Shown here in pieces: positions 46,656-59,200 of a DNA stretch of 64,000 nt. Origin of the DNA: Penium margaritaceum (Eukaryota; Streptophyta; Zygnematophyceae; Desmidiales; Peniaceae); the NCBI GenBank assembly GCA_023375785.1, contig SZWC01004741.1:43973-107972 (forward strand), written 5' to 3'. A program made the position numbers and the translations under genes. Positions within the stretch are counted from its first letter, which is position 1; every line of letters begins with the position of its first letter. The notes under the pieces were generated by a model that ran no database searches, was not told where the DNA came from, and was given only the letters and a program-made list of their open reading frames with translations.

Positions 46656-47350
46656 CCGGGTCACAGAAACCAAAGCTGGGTCGCAAAACAAAGCCGGTTC
46701 ACAGAAACCAAAGCCGGGTCACAGAAACCAAAGCTGGGTCGCAAAACAAAGCCGGTTCACAGAAACCAAAGCCGGGTCACAGAAACCAAAGCTGGGTCGC
46801 AAAACAAAGCCGGTTCACAGAAACCAAAGCCGGGTCACAGAAACCAAAGCTGGGTCGCAAAACAAAGCCGGTTCACAGAAACCAAAGCCGGGTCACAGAA
46901 ACCAAAGCTGGGTCGCAAAACAAAGCCGGTTCACAGAAACCAAAGCCGGGTCACAGAAACCAAAGCTGGGTCGCAAAACAAAGCCGGTTCACAGAAACCA
47001 AAGCCGGGTCACAGAAACCAAAGCTGGGTCGCAAAACAAAGCCGGTTCACAGAAACCAAAGCCGGGTCACAGAAACCAAAGCTGGGTCGCAAAACAAAGC
47101 CGGTTCACAGAAACCAAAGCCGGGTCACAGAAACCAAAGCTGGGTCGCAAAACAAAGCCGGTTCACAGAAACCAAAGCCGGGTCACAGAAACCAAAGCTG
47201 GGTCGCAAAACAAAGCCGGTTCACAGAAACCAAAGCCGGGTCACAGAAACCAAAGCTGGGTCGCAAAACAAAGCCGGTTCACAGAAACCAAAGCCGGGTC
47301 ACAGAAACCAAAGCTGGGTCGCAAAACAAAGCCGGTTCACAGAAACCAAA
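46656..47350 (+). repeat. 58-bp higher-order repeat (12 copies)
   Basis: Three units of 20, 18 and 20 bp recur at exact 58-bp spacing. The short unit CTGGGTCGCAAAACAAAG is at 46676 and every 58 bp to 47314. Copies appear identical. Confidence 0.95.
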
Positions 47351-50300
47351 GCCGGGTCACAGAAACCAAAGCCGGGTCACAGACACCAAAGCCGGGTCAC
47401 AGAAAGGAAAGCCGTGTCAACGAACCAAAGCCGGAGCAAAGAAACCAAAGCCCGGTCATATAAACCAAAACCGGGTCACAGAAACCAAAGCCGGGTCACA
47501 GAATCGAAAGCCGGATCACAGAAACCAAAGCCGGGTCACAGCAACCAAAGCCAGGTCACATAACCAAAGCCGGGTCACAAAAAACAAAGCCAGGTCACAG
47601 ATGCCAGAGGGGGGTCACAGAAACCCAAGCCGGGTCACAGAAACCAAAGTCGGCTCACATAAACCAAAGCCCGGTCACAAAAACCAAAGCCGGGTCACAA
47701 AACCAAAGCCGGATCATAGAAACCAGAGCCGGGTCAGAGAAACCAAAGCCGGGTCACAGAAACCAATTTTGGGTCACAAAAACCAGAGCCGGTTTACAGA
47801 AACCAGAGCCGGGTCACGGAATCCAAAGCCGGGTCACAGAAACCAAGGCCGGGTCACAGAAACCAACGCAGGGTCACAGAAACCAAAGCCGGGTCACAGA
47901 AACCAAAGCCGGGTCACTGAAACCAAAGCTGGGTAACATAAACCAAAGCCGGATCACATAAACCAAAGCCAGGTCACAGAAACCAAACCCGGGTCACAGA
48001 AACGAAAGCGAGGTCACCGAAATTAAACCCGGGTCACATAACCCAATGCCGGGTCACAAAAACCAAAGCCAGTCACAGAAACTAACGTCAGGTCACAGAA
48101 ACCAAAGCCGGTCACAAAAACCAAAGCTGGGTCACAGAAACCAAAGCCGGGTCACAGAAACCAAAGCCGGGTCACAAAAACCAAAGCCAGGTGACAAAAA
48201 CCAAAGCCGGATCACATAAACCATAACCTGGTTACAAAAACCAAAGCCATGTCACAGAAACCAAAACCATGTCAAAGAAACCAAAGCCGAGTCACCGAAT
48301 CCAGAGTCGGGTCACAGCAAACCAAAGCCAGGCTACAAAAACCAAAGCTGGGTCACAGAAACCAAAGCCGGGTCACAGAAACCAAAGCAGGGTCACAGTA
48401 ACCAAAGCCGGATTACAGAAACCGAAGACGGGTCACAGACACCAAAGCCGGGTCACAGAAACCAAAGCCGGGTCACAAAAACCAAAGCCGGGACACATAA
48501 ACCTAAGCCAAGTCACAAAAACCAAAGCCGGGTCACAGAAACCAAAGCCAAGTAACAGAAACAAAAGACGGGTCATAGAAACCAAAGCCGGGTCACAGAA
48601 ACCAAAGCCGTGTCATAGAAACCAAAGCCGGGTCACATAAACCAAAGCCGGATCACTGAAACCAAAGACGGGTCACATAATCCAAAGACAGGTCAACAAA
48701 CCAAAGCCGGAGCACATAAACCAAAGCCCGGTCATAGAAACCAGACCGGGTCACAGAAACCAAAGCCGGGTCACAAAATCCAAAGCCGGATCACAGAAAC
48801 CAAAGCCGCGTCACAGCAACCAAAGCCAGGTCACAAAACCAAAGCCGGGTCACAGAAACCAAAGCCAGGTCACAGAAACCAAAGCTGGGTCACAGAAACC
48901 AAGCCAAGTCACAGTTACCAAAGCCGGATCATAGAAACAAAAGCTAGGTCAAAGAAACCACAGCCGGGTCACACAAACCAAAGCCGGGTCACAGAAACCA
49001 GAGCCGTGTCAAAGAAACCAAAGCCGGGTCACAGAAACCAAAGCCGGGTCATAGAAACCAAAGCCCGGTCAGAAAAACCAAAATGGGTCACAACAACCAA
49101 AGCTGGGTCACACAAACCAAAGCCGGGTCATAGAAACCAAAGCCCGGTCAGAAAAACCAAAATGGGTCACAACAACCAAAGCTGGGTCACACAAACCAAA
49201 GCCCGGTCACAAAAACCAAAGCCCGGTCATCGAAACCAAAGCCGGGTCTCAGAAACCAAAGCCGAGTCACAGCAACCAAGGTCGTGTTACAGAAACCAAT
49301 GCCGGGTCATGGAAACCAAAGCTGGGTCACTGAAACCAATGCCGGGTCACAAAAACCAAAGTCGGGTCACAAAAACCAAAGCCGGGTCAAAGAATCCAAA
49401 ACCGGGTCACATAAGTCAAAGCCGGGTCACACAAACCAAAGCGGGGTCACTAAAACCAAAGCCATGCCACAGAAACCAAAGCCAGGTCGCAGGAAACAAA
49501 TCAGGGTCACAGAAACGAAAGTTGGGTCACACAAACCAAAGCTGGGTCACATAAACCAAAACCGCGTCACACAAACTAAAGCCGGATCACATAAACCAAA
49601 GCAAGGTCACAGAAACCATAGCCGGGTCACAGAAAGCCGGGTCACAGAAGCTAAAGCCGGGTCACATAAACCAAAGCCGGGTCACAGAAACCAAAGCCGG
49701 GTCACAGGAACCCAAAACGGTCCCATAAACCAAAACCGGGTCCCACGCACCAAAGCCACGTCACAGAAACCAACGCCGAGTCACAGAAGGCAAAGCCGGT
49801 TCACTGAAACCAAAGCCGGGTCACACAAACCAAAGCCGGGTCACAGAAAGCAAAGCCGGGTCACAAAAACCAAAGCCGGGTCACATAAACGAAAGCCGGG
49901 TCATAGAAACCAAAGACGGGTCACATAAACCAAAGCCGGGTCAAAGAAACGAAAGCAGGGTAAACCAAAGCCGGTACACATAAACCAAAGCTGGACCAAA
50001 GAAACTAAAGCTGGGTCAGAAAAACCAAAGCCAGATCACAGAAACCAAAGTCGGATCACACAAACCAAAGCCGGGTCACAGAAACCAAAGCCGGGTCAGA
50101 GAACCCAAAGCCGGGTCACAGAAACCAAAGCCGGGTAACAAGAATCAAAGCCAGGTCACAAACCCAAAGCCGGGTCACATGAACCAAGTCGGGTCATATA
50201 AACCAAAGCCGGGTCACAATAACCAAAGCCGGGTCACATAAACCAAAGCCGGGTCACACAAACCAAAGCCGGTCACAGGAACCAAAGTGGGGTCACATAA

Positions 50301-50854
50301 ACCAAAGTCGGGTCACAGAGACCAAAGCCGGGTCACATAAACCAAAGCCGGGTCACACAAACCAAAGCCGGTCACAGGAACCAAAGTGGGGTCACATAAA
50401 CCAAAGTCGGGTCACAGAGACCAAAGCCGGGTCACATAAACCAAGGACGGTCACAGAAACCAAAGCTGGGTCACAGAAACAAAAGCCTGGCCACACAAAT
50501 AAAAGCCATGTCACAAAAACCATAACTGGGTCACAGAGCCCAAAGCCAAGTCACATAAACGAAAGCCAGGTCACAGAAACCAAAGCCGGGTCACAAAAAC
50601 CAAAGCCGGGTCATACAAACCAAAGCCGGGTCACATAAACCAAAGCCGGATCACTTAAAACCAAAGCCGGGTCATAGAAATCAAAGCCGGGTCAACAAAC
50701 CAAAGCCGGAGCACAGAAACCAAAGCCCGGTCATAGAAACCAAAGCCGGGTCATAGAAACCAAAGCCGGGTCACAGACTCCAAAGCCGGTTCACAGAAAC
50801 CAAAGCCAGGTCGCAGCAACCAAAATCGGGTAATAGAAACCAATGCCGGGTCAC

Positions 50855-53850
50855 AGAACCCAAAGCCGGGTCACAGAAACCATAGCCGGGTCACTGAAAC
50901 CAAAGCCGGGTGACAGAAACCAAAGCCGGGTCATAGAACTCAAAGCCGGGTCAACAAACCAAAGCCGGAGCACAGAAACCAAAGCCCGGTCATAGAAACC
51001 AGACCGGGTCACAGAAACCAAAGCGGGGTAACAATAACCAAAGCCGGGTCACAGAACCCAAAGCCGGGTCACAGAAACCATAGCCGGGTCACTGAAACCA
51101 AAGCCGGGTGACAGAAACCAAAGCCGGGTCATAGAACTCAAAGCCGGGTCAACAAACCAAAGCCGGAGCACAGAAACCAAAGCCCGGTCATAGAAACCAG
51201 ACCGGGTCACAGAAACCAAAGCGGGGTAACAATAACCAAAGCCGGGTCACAGAACCCAAAGCCGGGTCACAGAAACCATAGCCGGGTCACTGAAACCAAA
51301 GCCGGGTGACAGAAACCAAAGCCGGGTCATAGAACTCAAAGCCGGGTCAACAAACCAAAGCCGGAGCACAGAAACCAAAGCCCGGTCATAGAAACCAGAC
51401 CGGGTCACAGAAACCAAAGCGGGGTAACAATAACCAAAGCCGGGTCACAGAACCCAAAGCCGGGTCACAGAAACCATAGCCGGGTCACTGAAACCAAAGC
51501 CGGGTGACAGAAACCAAAGCCGGGTCATAGAACTCAAAGCCGGGTCAACAAACCAAAGCCGGAGCACAGAAACCAAAGCCCGGTCATAGAAACCAGACCG
51601 GGTCACAGAAACCAAAGCGGGGTAACAATAACCAAAGCCGGGTCACAGAACCCAAAGCCGGGTCACAGAAACCATAGCCGGGTCACTGAAACCAAAGCCG
51701 GGTGACAGAAACCAAAGCCGGGTCATAGAACTCAAAGCCGGGTCAACAAACCAAAGCCGGAGCACAGAAACCAAAGCCCGGTCATAGAAACCAGACCGGG
51801 TCACAGAAACCAAAGCGGGGTAACAATAACCAAAGCCGGGTCACAGAACCCAAAGCCGGGTCACAGAAACCATAGCCGGGTCACTGAAACCAAAGCCGGG
51901 TGACAGAAACCAAAGCCGGGTCATAGAACTCAAAGCCGGGTCAACAAACCAAAGCCGGAGCACAGAAACCAAAGCCCGGTCATAGAAACCAGACCGGGTC
52001 ACAGAAACCAAAGCGGGGTAACAATAACCAAAGCCGGGTCACAGAACCCAAAGCCGGGTCACAGAAACCATAGCCGGGTCACTGAAACCAAAGCCGGGTG
52101 ACAGAAACCAAAGCCGGGTCATAGAACTCAAAGCCGGGTCAACAAACCAAAGCCGGAGCACAGAAACCAAAGCCCGGTCATAGAAACCAGACCGGGTCAC
52201 AGAAACCAAAGCGGGGTAACAATAACCAAAGCCGGGTCACAGAACCCAAAGCCGGGTCACAGAAACCATAGCCGGGTCACTGAAACCAAAGCCGGGTGAC
52301 AGAAACCAAAGCCGGGTCATAGAACTCAAAGCCGGGTCAACAAACCAAAGCCGGAGCACAGAAACCAAAGCCCGGTCATAGAAACCAGACCGGGTCACAG
52401 AAACCAAAGCGGGGTAACAATAACCAAAGCCGGGTCACAGAACCCAAAGCCGGGTCACAGAAACCATAGCCGGGTCACTGAAACCAAAGCCGGGTGACAG
52501 AAACCAAAGCCGGGTCATAGAACTCAAAGCCGGGTCAACAAACCAAAGCCGGAGCACAGAAACCAAAGCCCGGTCATAGAAACCAGACCGGGTCACAGAA
52601 ACCAAAGCGGGGTAACAATAACCAAAGCCGGGTCACAGAACCCAAAGCCGGGTCACAGAAACCATAGCCGGGTCACTGAAACCAAAGCCGGGTGACAGAA
52701 ACCAAAGCCGGGTCATAGAACTCAAAGCCGGGTCAACAAACCAAAGCCGGAGCACAGAAACCAAAGCCCGGTCATAGAAACCAGACCGGGTCACAGAAAC
52801 CAAAGCGGGGTAACAATAACCAAAGCCGGGTCACAGAACCCAAAGCCGGGTCACAGAAACCATAGCCGGGTCACTGAAACCAAAGCCGGGTGACAGAAAC
52901 CAAAGCCGGGTCATAGAACTCAAAGCCGGGTCAACAAACCAAAGCCGGAGCACAGAAACCAAAGCCCGGTCATAGAAACCAGACCGGGTCACAGAAACCA
53001 AAGCGGGGTAACAATAACCAAAGCCGGGTCACAGAACCCAAAGCCGGGTCACAGAAACCATAGCCGGGTCACTGAAACCAAAGCCGGGTGACAGAAACCA
53101 AAGCCGGGTCATAGAACTCAAAGCCGGGTCAACAAACCAAAGCCGGAGCACAGAAACCAAAGCCCGGTCATAGAAACCAGACCGGGTCACAGAAACCAAA
53201 GCGGGGTAACAATAACCAAAGCCGGGTCACAGAACCCAAAGCCGGGTCACAGAAACCATAGCCGGGTCACTGAAACCAAAGCCGGGTGACAGAAACCAAA
53301 GCCGGGTCATAGAACTCAAAGCCGGGTCAACAAACCAAAGCCGGAGCACAGAAACCAAAGCCCGGTCATAGAAACCAGACCGGGTCACAGAAACCAAAGC
53401 GGGGTAACAATAACCAAAGCCGGGTCACAGAACCCAAAGCCGGGTCACAGAAACCATAGCCGGGTCACTGAAACCAAAGCCGGGTGACAGAAACCAAAGC
53501 CGGGTCATAGAACTCAAAGCCGGGTCAACAAACCAAAGCCGGAGCACAGAAACCAAAGCCCGGTCATAGAAACCAGACCGGGTCACAGAAACCAAAGCGG
53601 GGTAACAATAACCAAAGCCGGGTCACAGAACCCAAAGCCGGGTCACAGAAACCATAGCCGGGTCACTGAAACCAAAGCCGGGTGACAGAAACCAAAGCCG
53701 GGTCATAGAACTCAAAGCCGGGTCAACAAACCAAAGCCGGAGCACAGAAACCAAAGCCCGGTCATAGAAACCAGACCGGGTCACAGAAACCAAAGCGGGG
53801 TAACAATAACCAAAGCCGGGTCACAGAACCCAAAGCCGGGTCACAGAAAC
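50855..53850 (+). repeat. 198-bp higher-order repeat (about 15 copies)
   Basis: Ten units (mostly 20 bp, with 18-, 19- and 21-bp members) recur every 198 bp. The tag AGACCGGGTCACAG is at 51001, 51199, 51397 and so on to 53773. Copies appear identical, so this is recent amplification or very strong homogenisation. Confidence 0.95.
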
Positions 53851-56800
53851 CAAAGCTGGGTCACAAAAACCAATGCCGGGTCACACAAACCAAAGCTGGG
53901 TCACATAAACCAAAGCCGGGTCACAGAAACCATAGCCGGGTCACTGAAACCAAAGCCAGGTGACAGAAACCAAAGCCGGGTCACAGGAACAAAAAACGGT
54001 CCCATAAACCAAAGCCGGGTCACACAAACCAAAGCCGGATCACAAAAACAAACGCCGAGTCACAGAAAGCAAAGCCGGGTCAGAGAAACCAATACCGGGT
54101 CACAAAAACCAAAGCCGGGGCACAGAAACCAAAGCCGGGTCACAGAAACGAAAGTGGGGTCACAGAAACAAAAGCCGTGTCATAAAAACCAAAGATGGGT
54201 CACGGAAACCAAAGCCGGGTCAACTAAACCAAAGCTGGGAAAACCAAAGCAGGTACACAAAAACCAAAGCTGGACCAAAGAAACCAAAGCTGGGTCAGGT
54301 AAACCCTAGCCGGGTCACAAAAACCAAAGCCGAGTCACACAAACCAAAGCCAGGTCACAGAAACCAAAGTCGGGTCAGAGAAACCATAGCCGGGTCACAA
54401 AAACCAAAGCCGGGTCACAAAACCCAAAGCCGGGTCACAAAACCAAAGCCGGGTCACAGAAACCAAGGCCGGGTCACAAAAACCAAAGCCGGGTCATAGA
54501 AACCAAAGTCGGGTCACACAAACCAAAGCCAAGTCACATAAACCAAAGCCGGGTCACAGAAACCAAAGCTGGGTCACACAAACCAAATTCCGGTCACATA
54601 AACCAAAGTCGGGTCACAGAAACCAAAGCTGGGTCACAGAAACCAAAGCCGGGTCACACAAAGCCGGGTCACAGAAGCCAAAGCTGGGTCACACAAACGA
54701 AAGCCAGGACACAAAAAAAAAGCCGGTCACAGAACCCAAAGCCGGGTCCCGGAAACCAAAGCCGGTTACAAAAATGAAAGTCGGGTCACAGAAACCAACG
54801 CCGGGTCACATCAACCAAAGCCGAGTCACAGAAACCAAAGCTGGGTCACAGAAACCAAAGCCAATTCATAAAAACCAAATCCGGGTCACAGAAACGAAAG
54901 CCGGGTCATAGAAACCAAAGACAGGTAACAGAAACCAAAGCTGGGTCAAAGAAACCAAAGCTGGATAAGCCAAAGCCGGATCACATAAACCAAAGCTGGG
55001 CCACAGAAACGAAAGCCGGGTCAGAGTAACCAAAGCCAAGTCACATACATCAAAGCCGGGTCACAGAAACCAAAGTAGAGTCAGTGAAACCAAAGCCTGG
55101 TCACAGAAACCAAAGCCGGGTCACAGCAACCAAAGCCGGGTCACAGAAACCAAAGCCGAGTCACAGAAATCAAAGCCGGGTCACATAAAGCAAAGCCGGG
55201 TCAGACAAACCAGAGCCGGGTCACAAAAACCAAAGCCAGGGTAGAGAAACGAAAGCCGGGTCACAGAAACCAATGCCGGTACACAAAAACCAAAGCCGGG
55301 TCATAGAAACCAACGTCGGGTCACATAAACCAAAGCCCGGTCATAGAAACCAAAGCCAAGTCACAGAAACAAGGCCGGGTCTTATAAACCAAAGCCGGGT
55401 CACAGAGACCAAAGCCGGGTCACAGAAACCTAAGCCGAGTAACAGAAACCAAAGCCAAGTCACAGAAACAAGGCCGGGTCTTATAAACCAAAGCCGGGTC
55501 ACAGAGACCAAAGCCGGGTCACAGAAACCTAAGCCGAGTAACAGAAACCAAAGCCCAGTCATATAAACCAAAGCCGGATCACTGAAACCAAAGCCGGGTC
55601 ACATAAACCAATGCCGGGTCAACAAACCAAAGCCGGAGCACAAAAACCAAAGCCCGGTCATATAAACCAAAGCCAGGTCACAGAATCCAAAGCCAGATCA
55701 CATAAACCAAAGCCGGGTTACAGCAACCAAAGCCAGTTCAGAGAACCAAAGCCAGGTCACAGAAACCAAAGCCAGTTCACAGAAACAAGAGCGGGGTCAC
55801 AGAAACCAATGCCGGGTCACAGTAGCCAAAGTCGGCTCACAGAAACAAAAGCCAGGTCAAAGAAACCAAAGCCGAGTCACAGAAACCAAAGCCGGGTCAC
55901 AGAAACCAAAACCGGGTCATAGAAACCAAAGCCGGGTCACAGAAACCAAAGTCGGGTCACATAAACAAAAGCCGGGTCACACAAACCAAAGCTGGGTCAC
56001 AGAAACCAAAGCCAGGTCATAGAAACCAAAGCCGGGTCATAGAAACCAAAGCCAAATCACAGCAACCAAAGTCAGGTTAAATAAACCAATGCCGGGTCAC
56101 ATAAACCAAAGCTGGGTCACAGAAACCAATGCCGGGACACAGAAACCAAAGCCGGGTCACATAGACCAAAGCCGGGTCACAGAAACCAAAGCCGGATCAT
56201 AGAAACAAAGTTTGGGTCACAGAAACCAGAGCCGGGTCACAGAAACCAGAGCCGGGTCACAAAAACCAGAGCCGGGTCACAAAAACCAAAGCTGGGTCAC
56301 AGAAACCAAAAGGTGGGTCACGGAAGCCAAAGCAGGGTCACAGAAACCAAAGCCGCGTCACGGAAACCAAAGCCGGGTCACAAAAACCAATGTCGGGTAA
56401 CAGAAACCAAAGCTGGGTCACAGAAACCAAAGCCGGGTCACATAAACCAAAGCCGGGTCACAGAAACCAAATATGGGTCACATGAATTAAAGCCGGGTCA
56501 CAAAAACCAAATCCGGGTCACAGAAACCAAAGCCGGGTCACAAAAACCAATGTCGGGTAACAGAAACCAAAGCTGGGTCACAGAAACCAAAGCCGGGTCA
56601 CATAAACCAAAGCCGGGTCACAGAAACCAAATATGGGTCACATGAATTAAAGCCGGGTCACAAAAACCAAATCCGGGTCACAGAAACCAAAGCCTGGTCA
56701 CATAAATCAAAGCCGGGTCACAAAAATCAAATCCGGTCGCAGAAACCAAAGCTGGGTCACAGAAGCAAAAGCCAGGTCACACAAACAAAAGCCGGTCACA

Positions 56801-59200
56801 AAAACCAAAGCCGGTCATAGAAACCAAAGCCGGGTCCCAGAAACCAAAGCCGTGTCACATAAACCATTGCCACATCACATAAACCAACGCCGGGTCACAT
56901 AAACCAAAGCCGGGTCACAGAAACAAGCCGGGTTGGAGAAACCAAAGCCGGGTCATAAAAACCAAAGCCGGGTCACATAAACGAAAGCCGGGTCATAGAA
57001 ACCAAAGACGGGTCACATAACCCAAAGCCGGGTCAAATACCAAAGCTGGATAAACCAAAGCCAGATCACACAAACCAATACTGGACCACGGAAACGAAAG
57101 CCGGGTCGGAGAAACCAAAGCCGGGTCACAGAAATCAAAGCCGGGTAACAGAAACCAAAGCAGGGTCATAGAAACCAAAGCCGGGTCACATAAACCAAAG
57201 CCGGGTCACAGCAACCAAAGCCGGGTCACACAATCCAAAGCCGAGTCACAGAAAACAAAGCCGGGTCACATAAAGCAAAGCCGGTTCACACAAACCAAAA
57301 CCGGGTCACAAAAACCAAAGCCATGTCAGAGAAGCAAAAGCCGGGTCACAGAAACCAAAGCCGGTTCACAAAAACCAAAGCCGGGTCACATAAACCAAAG
57401 TCGGGTCACAGAACCAAAACCAAGTCATAGAAACCAAAGTCGGGTCACAGAAACCAAAGCCGGGTCACATAAACCAAAGCCCGGTCACAGAAACCAAAGC
57501 CAAGTCACAAAAACCAAAGCTGGGTAACAGAAACCAAAGCCGGATCACAGGAACCAAAGCCTGGTCGTAAACCCAAAGCCGGTCAACAAACGAAAGCCGG
57601 AGTACAGAAACCAAAGCACAGTCATTGAAACCAAAGCCGGGTCAGAGAAACCAAAGCCGGGTCACATAATCCAAAGCCGGATCACAGAAACCAAAGCCGG
57701 GTCACAGCAACCACAGCCACGTCACAGAACTAAAGCCGGGTCACAGAAACCAAAACCAGGTCACAAAAACCAAACCAGGGTCAGAGAAACCAAAGCAGGG
57801 TCACAGTAACCAAAGCCGGCTCACAGACACAAAAGCCAGGTCAAAGAAACCAAAGCCGGGTCACATAAACCAAAGCTGGGTCAGAGAAACCAGAGCCGGG
57901 TCACAGAAACCAAATCTGGGTCACAGAAACCAAAGCCGGGTCACAGAAACCAAAGCCGGATCACAGAAACCAAAGCCGGGTCACAGAAACCAATGCCGGG
58001 TTACAAAAACCAATGCCGGGTCACAGAAACAAAAACTGGGTCATAGAAACCAATGCCACGTCACATAAACCAAAGCCGGGTCACAGAAACCAAAGCCGGG
58101 TCACATAAACCAAAGCCGGGTCACAGAAACCAAAACTGGGTCACAGAAATCAAAGCCGGGTCATAGAAACCAAAGCCGGGTCACAGAAACCAAAGCTGGG
58201 TCATAGAAACCAATGCCACGTCACATAAACCAAAGCCGGGTCACAGAAACCAAAGCCGGGTCACATAAACCAAAGCCGGGTCACAGAAACCAAAACTGGG
58301 TCACAGAAATCAAAGCCGGGTCATAGAAACCAAATCTGGGTCACATAAACCAAAGCCAGGCCACAAAAACCAAAGCCGGGTCACAGAAACCGAAGCCGGG
58401 TCACATAAACCAAAGCTGGGTCATAAAAACCAAAGACGGGTCACATAAACCAAAGCCGGGTCAAACAAACCAATGCCGGGTCAAAGAAACCAAAGCCGGG
58501 TCACAGATACAATAGCCGGGTCACATAGTGCCGGGTCAGAGAAGCCAAAGCCGGGTCACTGAAACCAAAGCCGGGTCAGAGAAACCAAAACTGGGTCACA
58601 GAAACCAAAGCCGGATCACAGAAACGAAAGCCGGGTGATAGAAACCAAAGACGGGTCACGGAAACCAAAGCTGGGTCAAATAAACAAAAGCTCGGTAAAC
58701 CAAAGCCGGTACACAGAAACCAAAGCTTGGCCAAAGAAACCAAAGCTGGGTCAGATAAACCAAAGCCGGGTCACAGGAACCAAAACCAGGTCACAAAAAA
58801 CAAAGCCGGGGACAGGAACCAAAGCCGGGTCAGAGAAACCAAAGCCGGGTCACAGAAACCAATGCCGGGTCACAACAACCAAAGCCGGGTCACAAAACCA
58901 AAGCCGGGTCACATAAACCAAGCCGGGTCACAAAAACCAAAGCTGGGTCACAGAAACCAAAGCCAGGTCACAGATACCAAAGCCGGGTCACAGAAACCAA
59001 AGCCGGGTCACAGAAACCAATGCCGGGTCACAACAACCAAAGCCGGGTCACAAAACCAAAGCCGGGTCACATAAACCAAGCCGGGTCACAAAAACCAAAG
59101 CTGGGTCACAGAAACCAAAGCCAGGTCACAGATACCAAAGCCGGGTCACAGAAACCAAAGCCGGGTCACAGAAACCAAAGCCGGGTCACAGAAACCAAAG

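Larger units (their letters stand above)
43167..59200 (+). repeat. 20-bp satellite array, forward; largest block
   Basis: About 800 units of CAAAGCCGGGTCACAGAAAC with substitutions and occasional 18-19-bp units; it begins inside the copia target site. Many peptide frames of 60-210 codons occur; all encode the same 20-residue cyclic repeat and are not genes. Smaller direct duplications are seen near 46670-47350, 49060-49190, 50225-50420, 55365-55545, 56340-56680, 58020-58320 and 58850-59160. I see no non-satellite insertion. Confidence 0.96.

Noticed and set aside
43668-49928. Open frames of 80-215 codons in the 20-bp array
   Set aside because: Same cyclic Lys/Gln/Arg-rich peptide in every frame; an artefact of the repeat.
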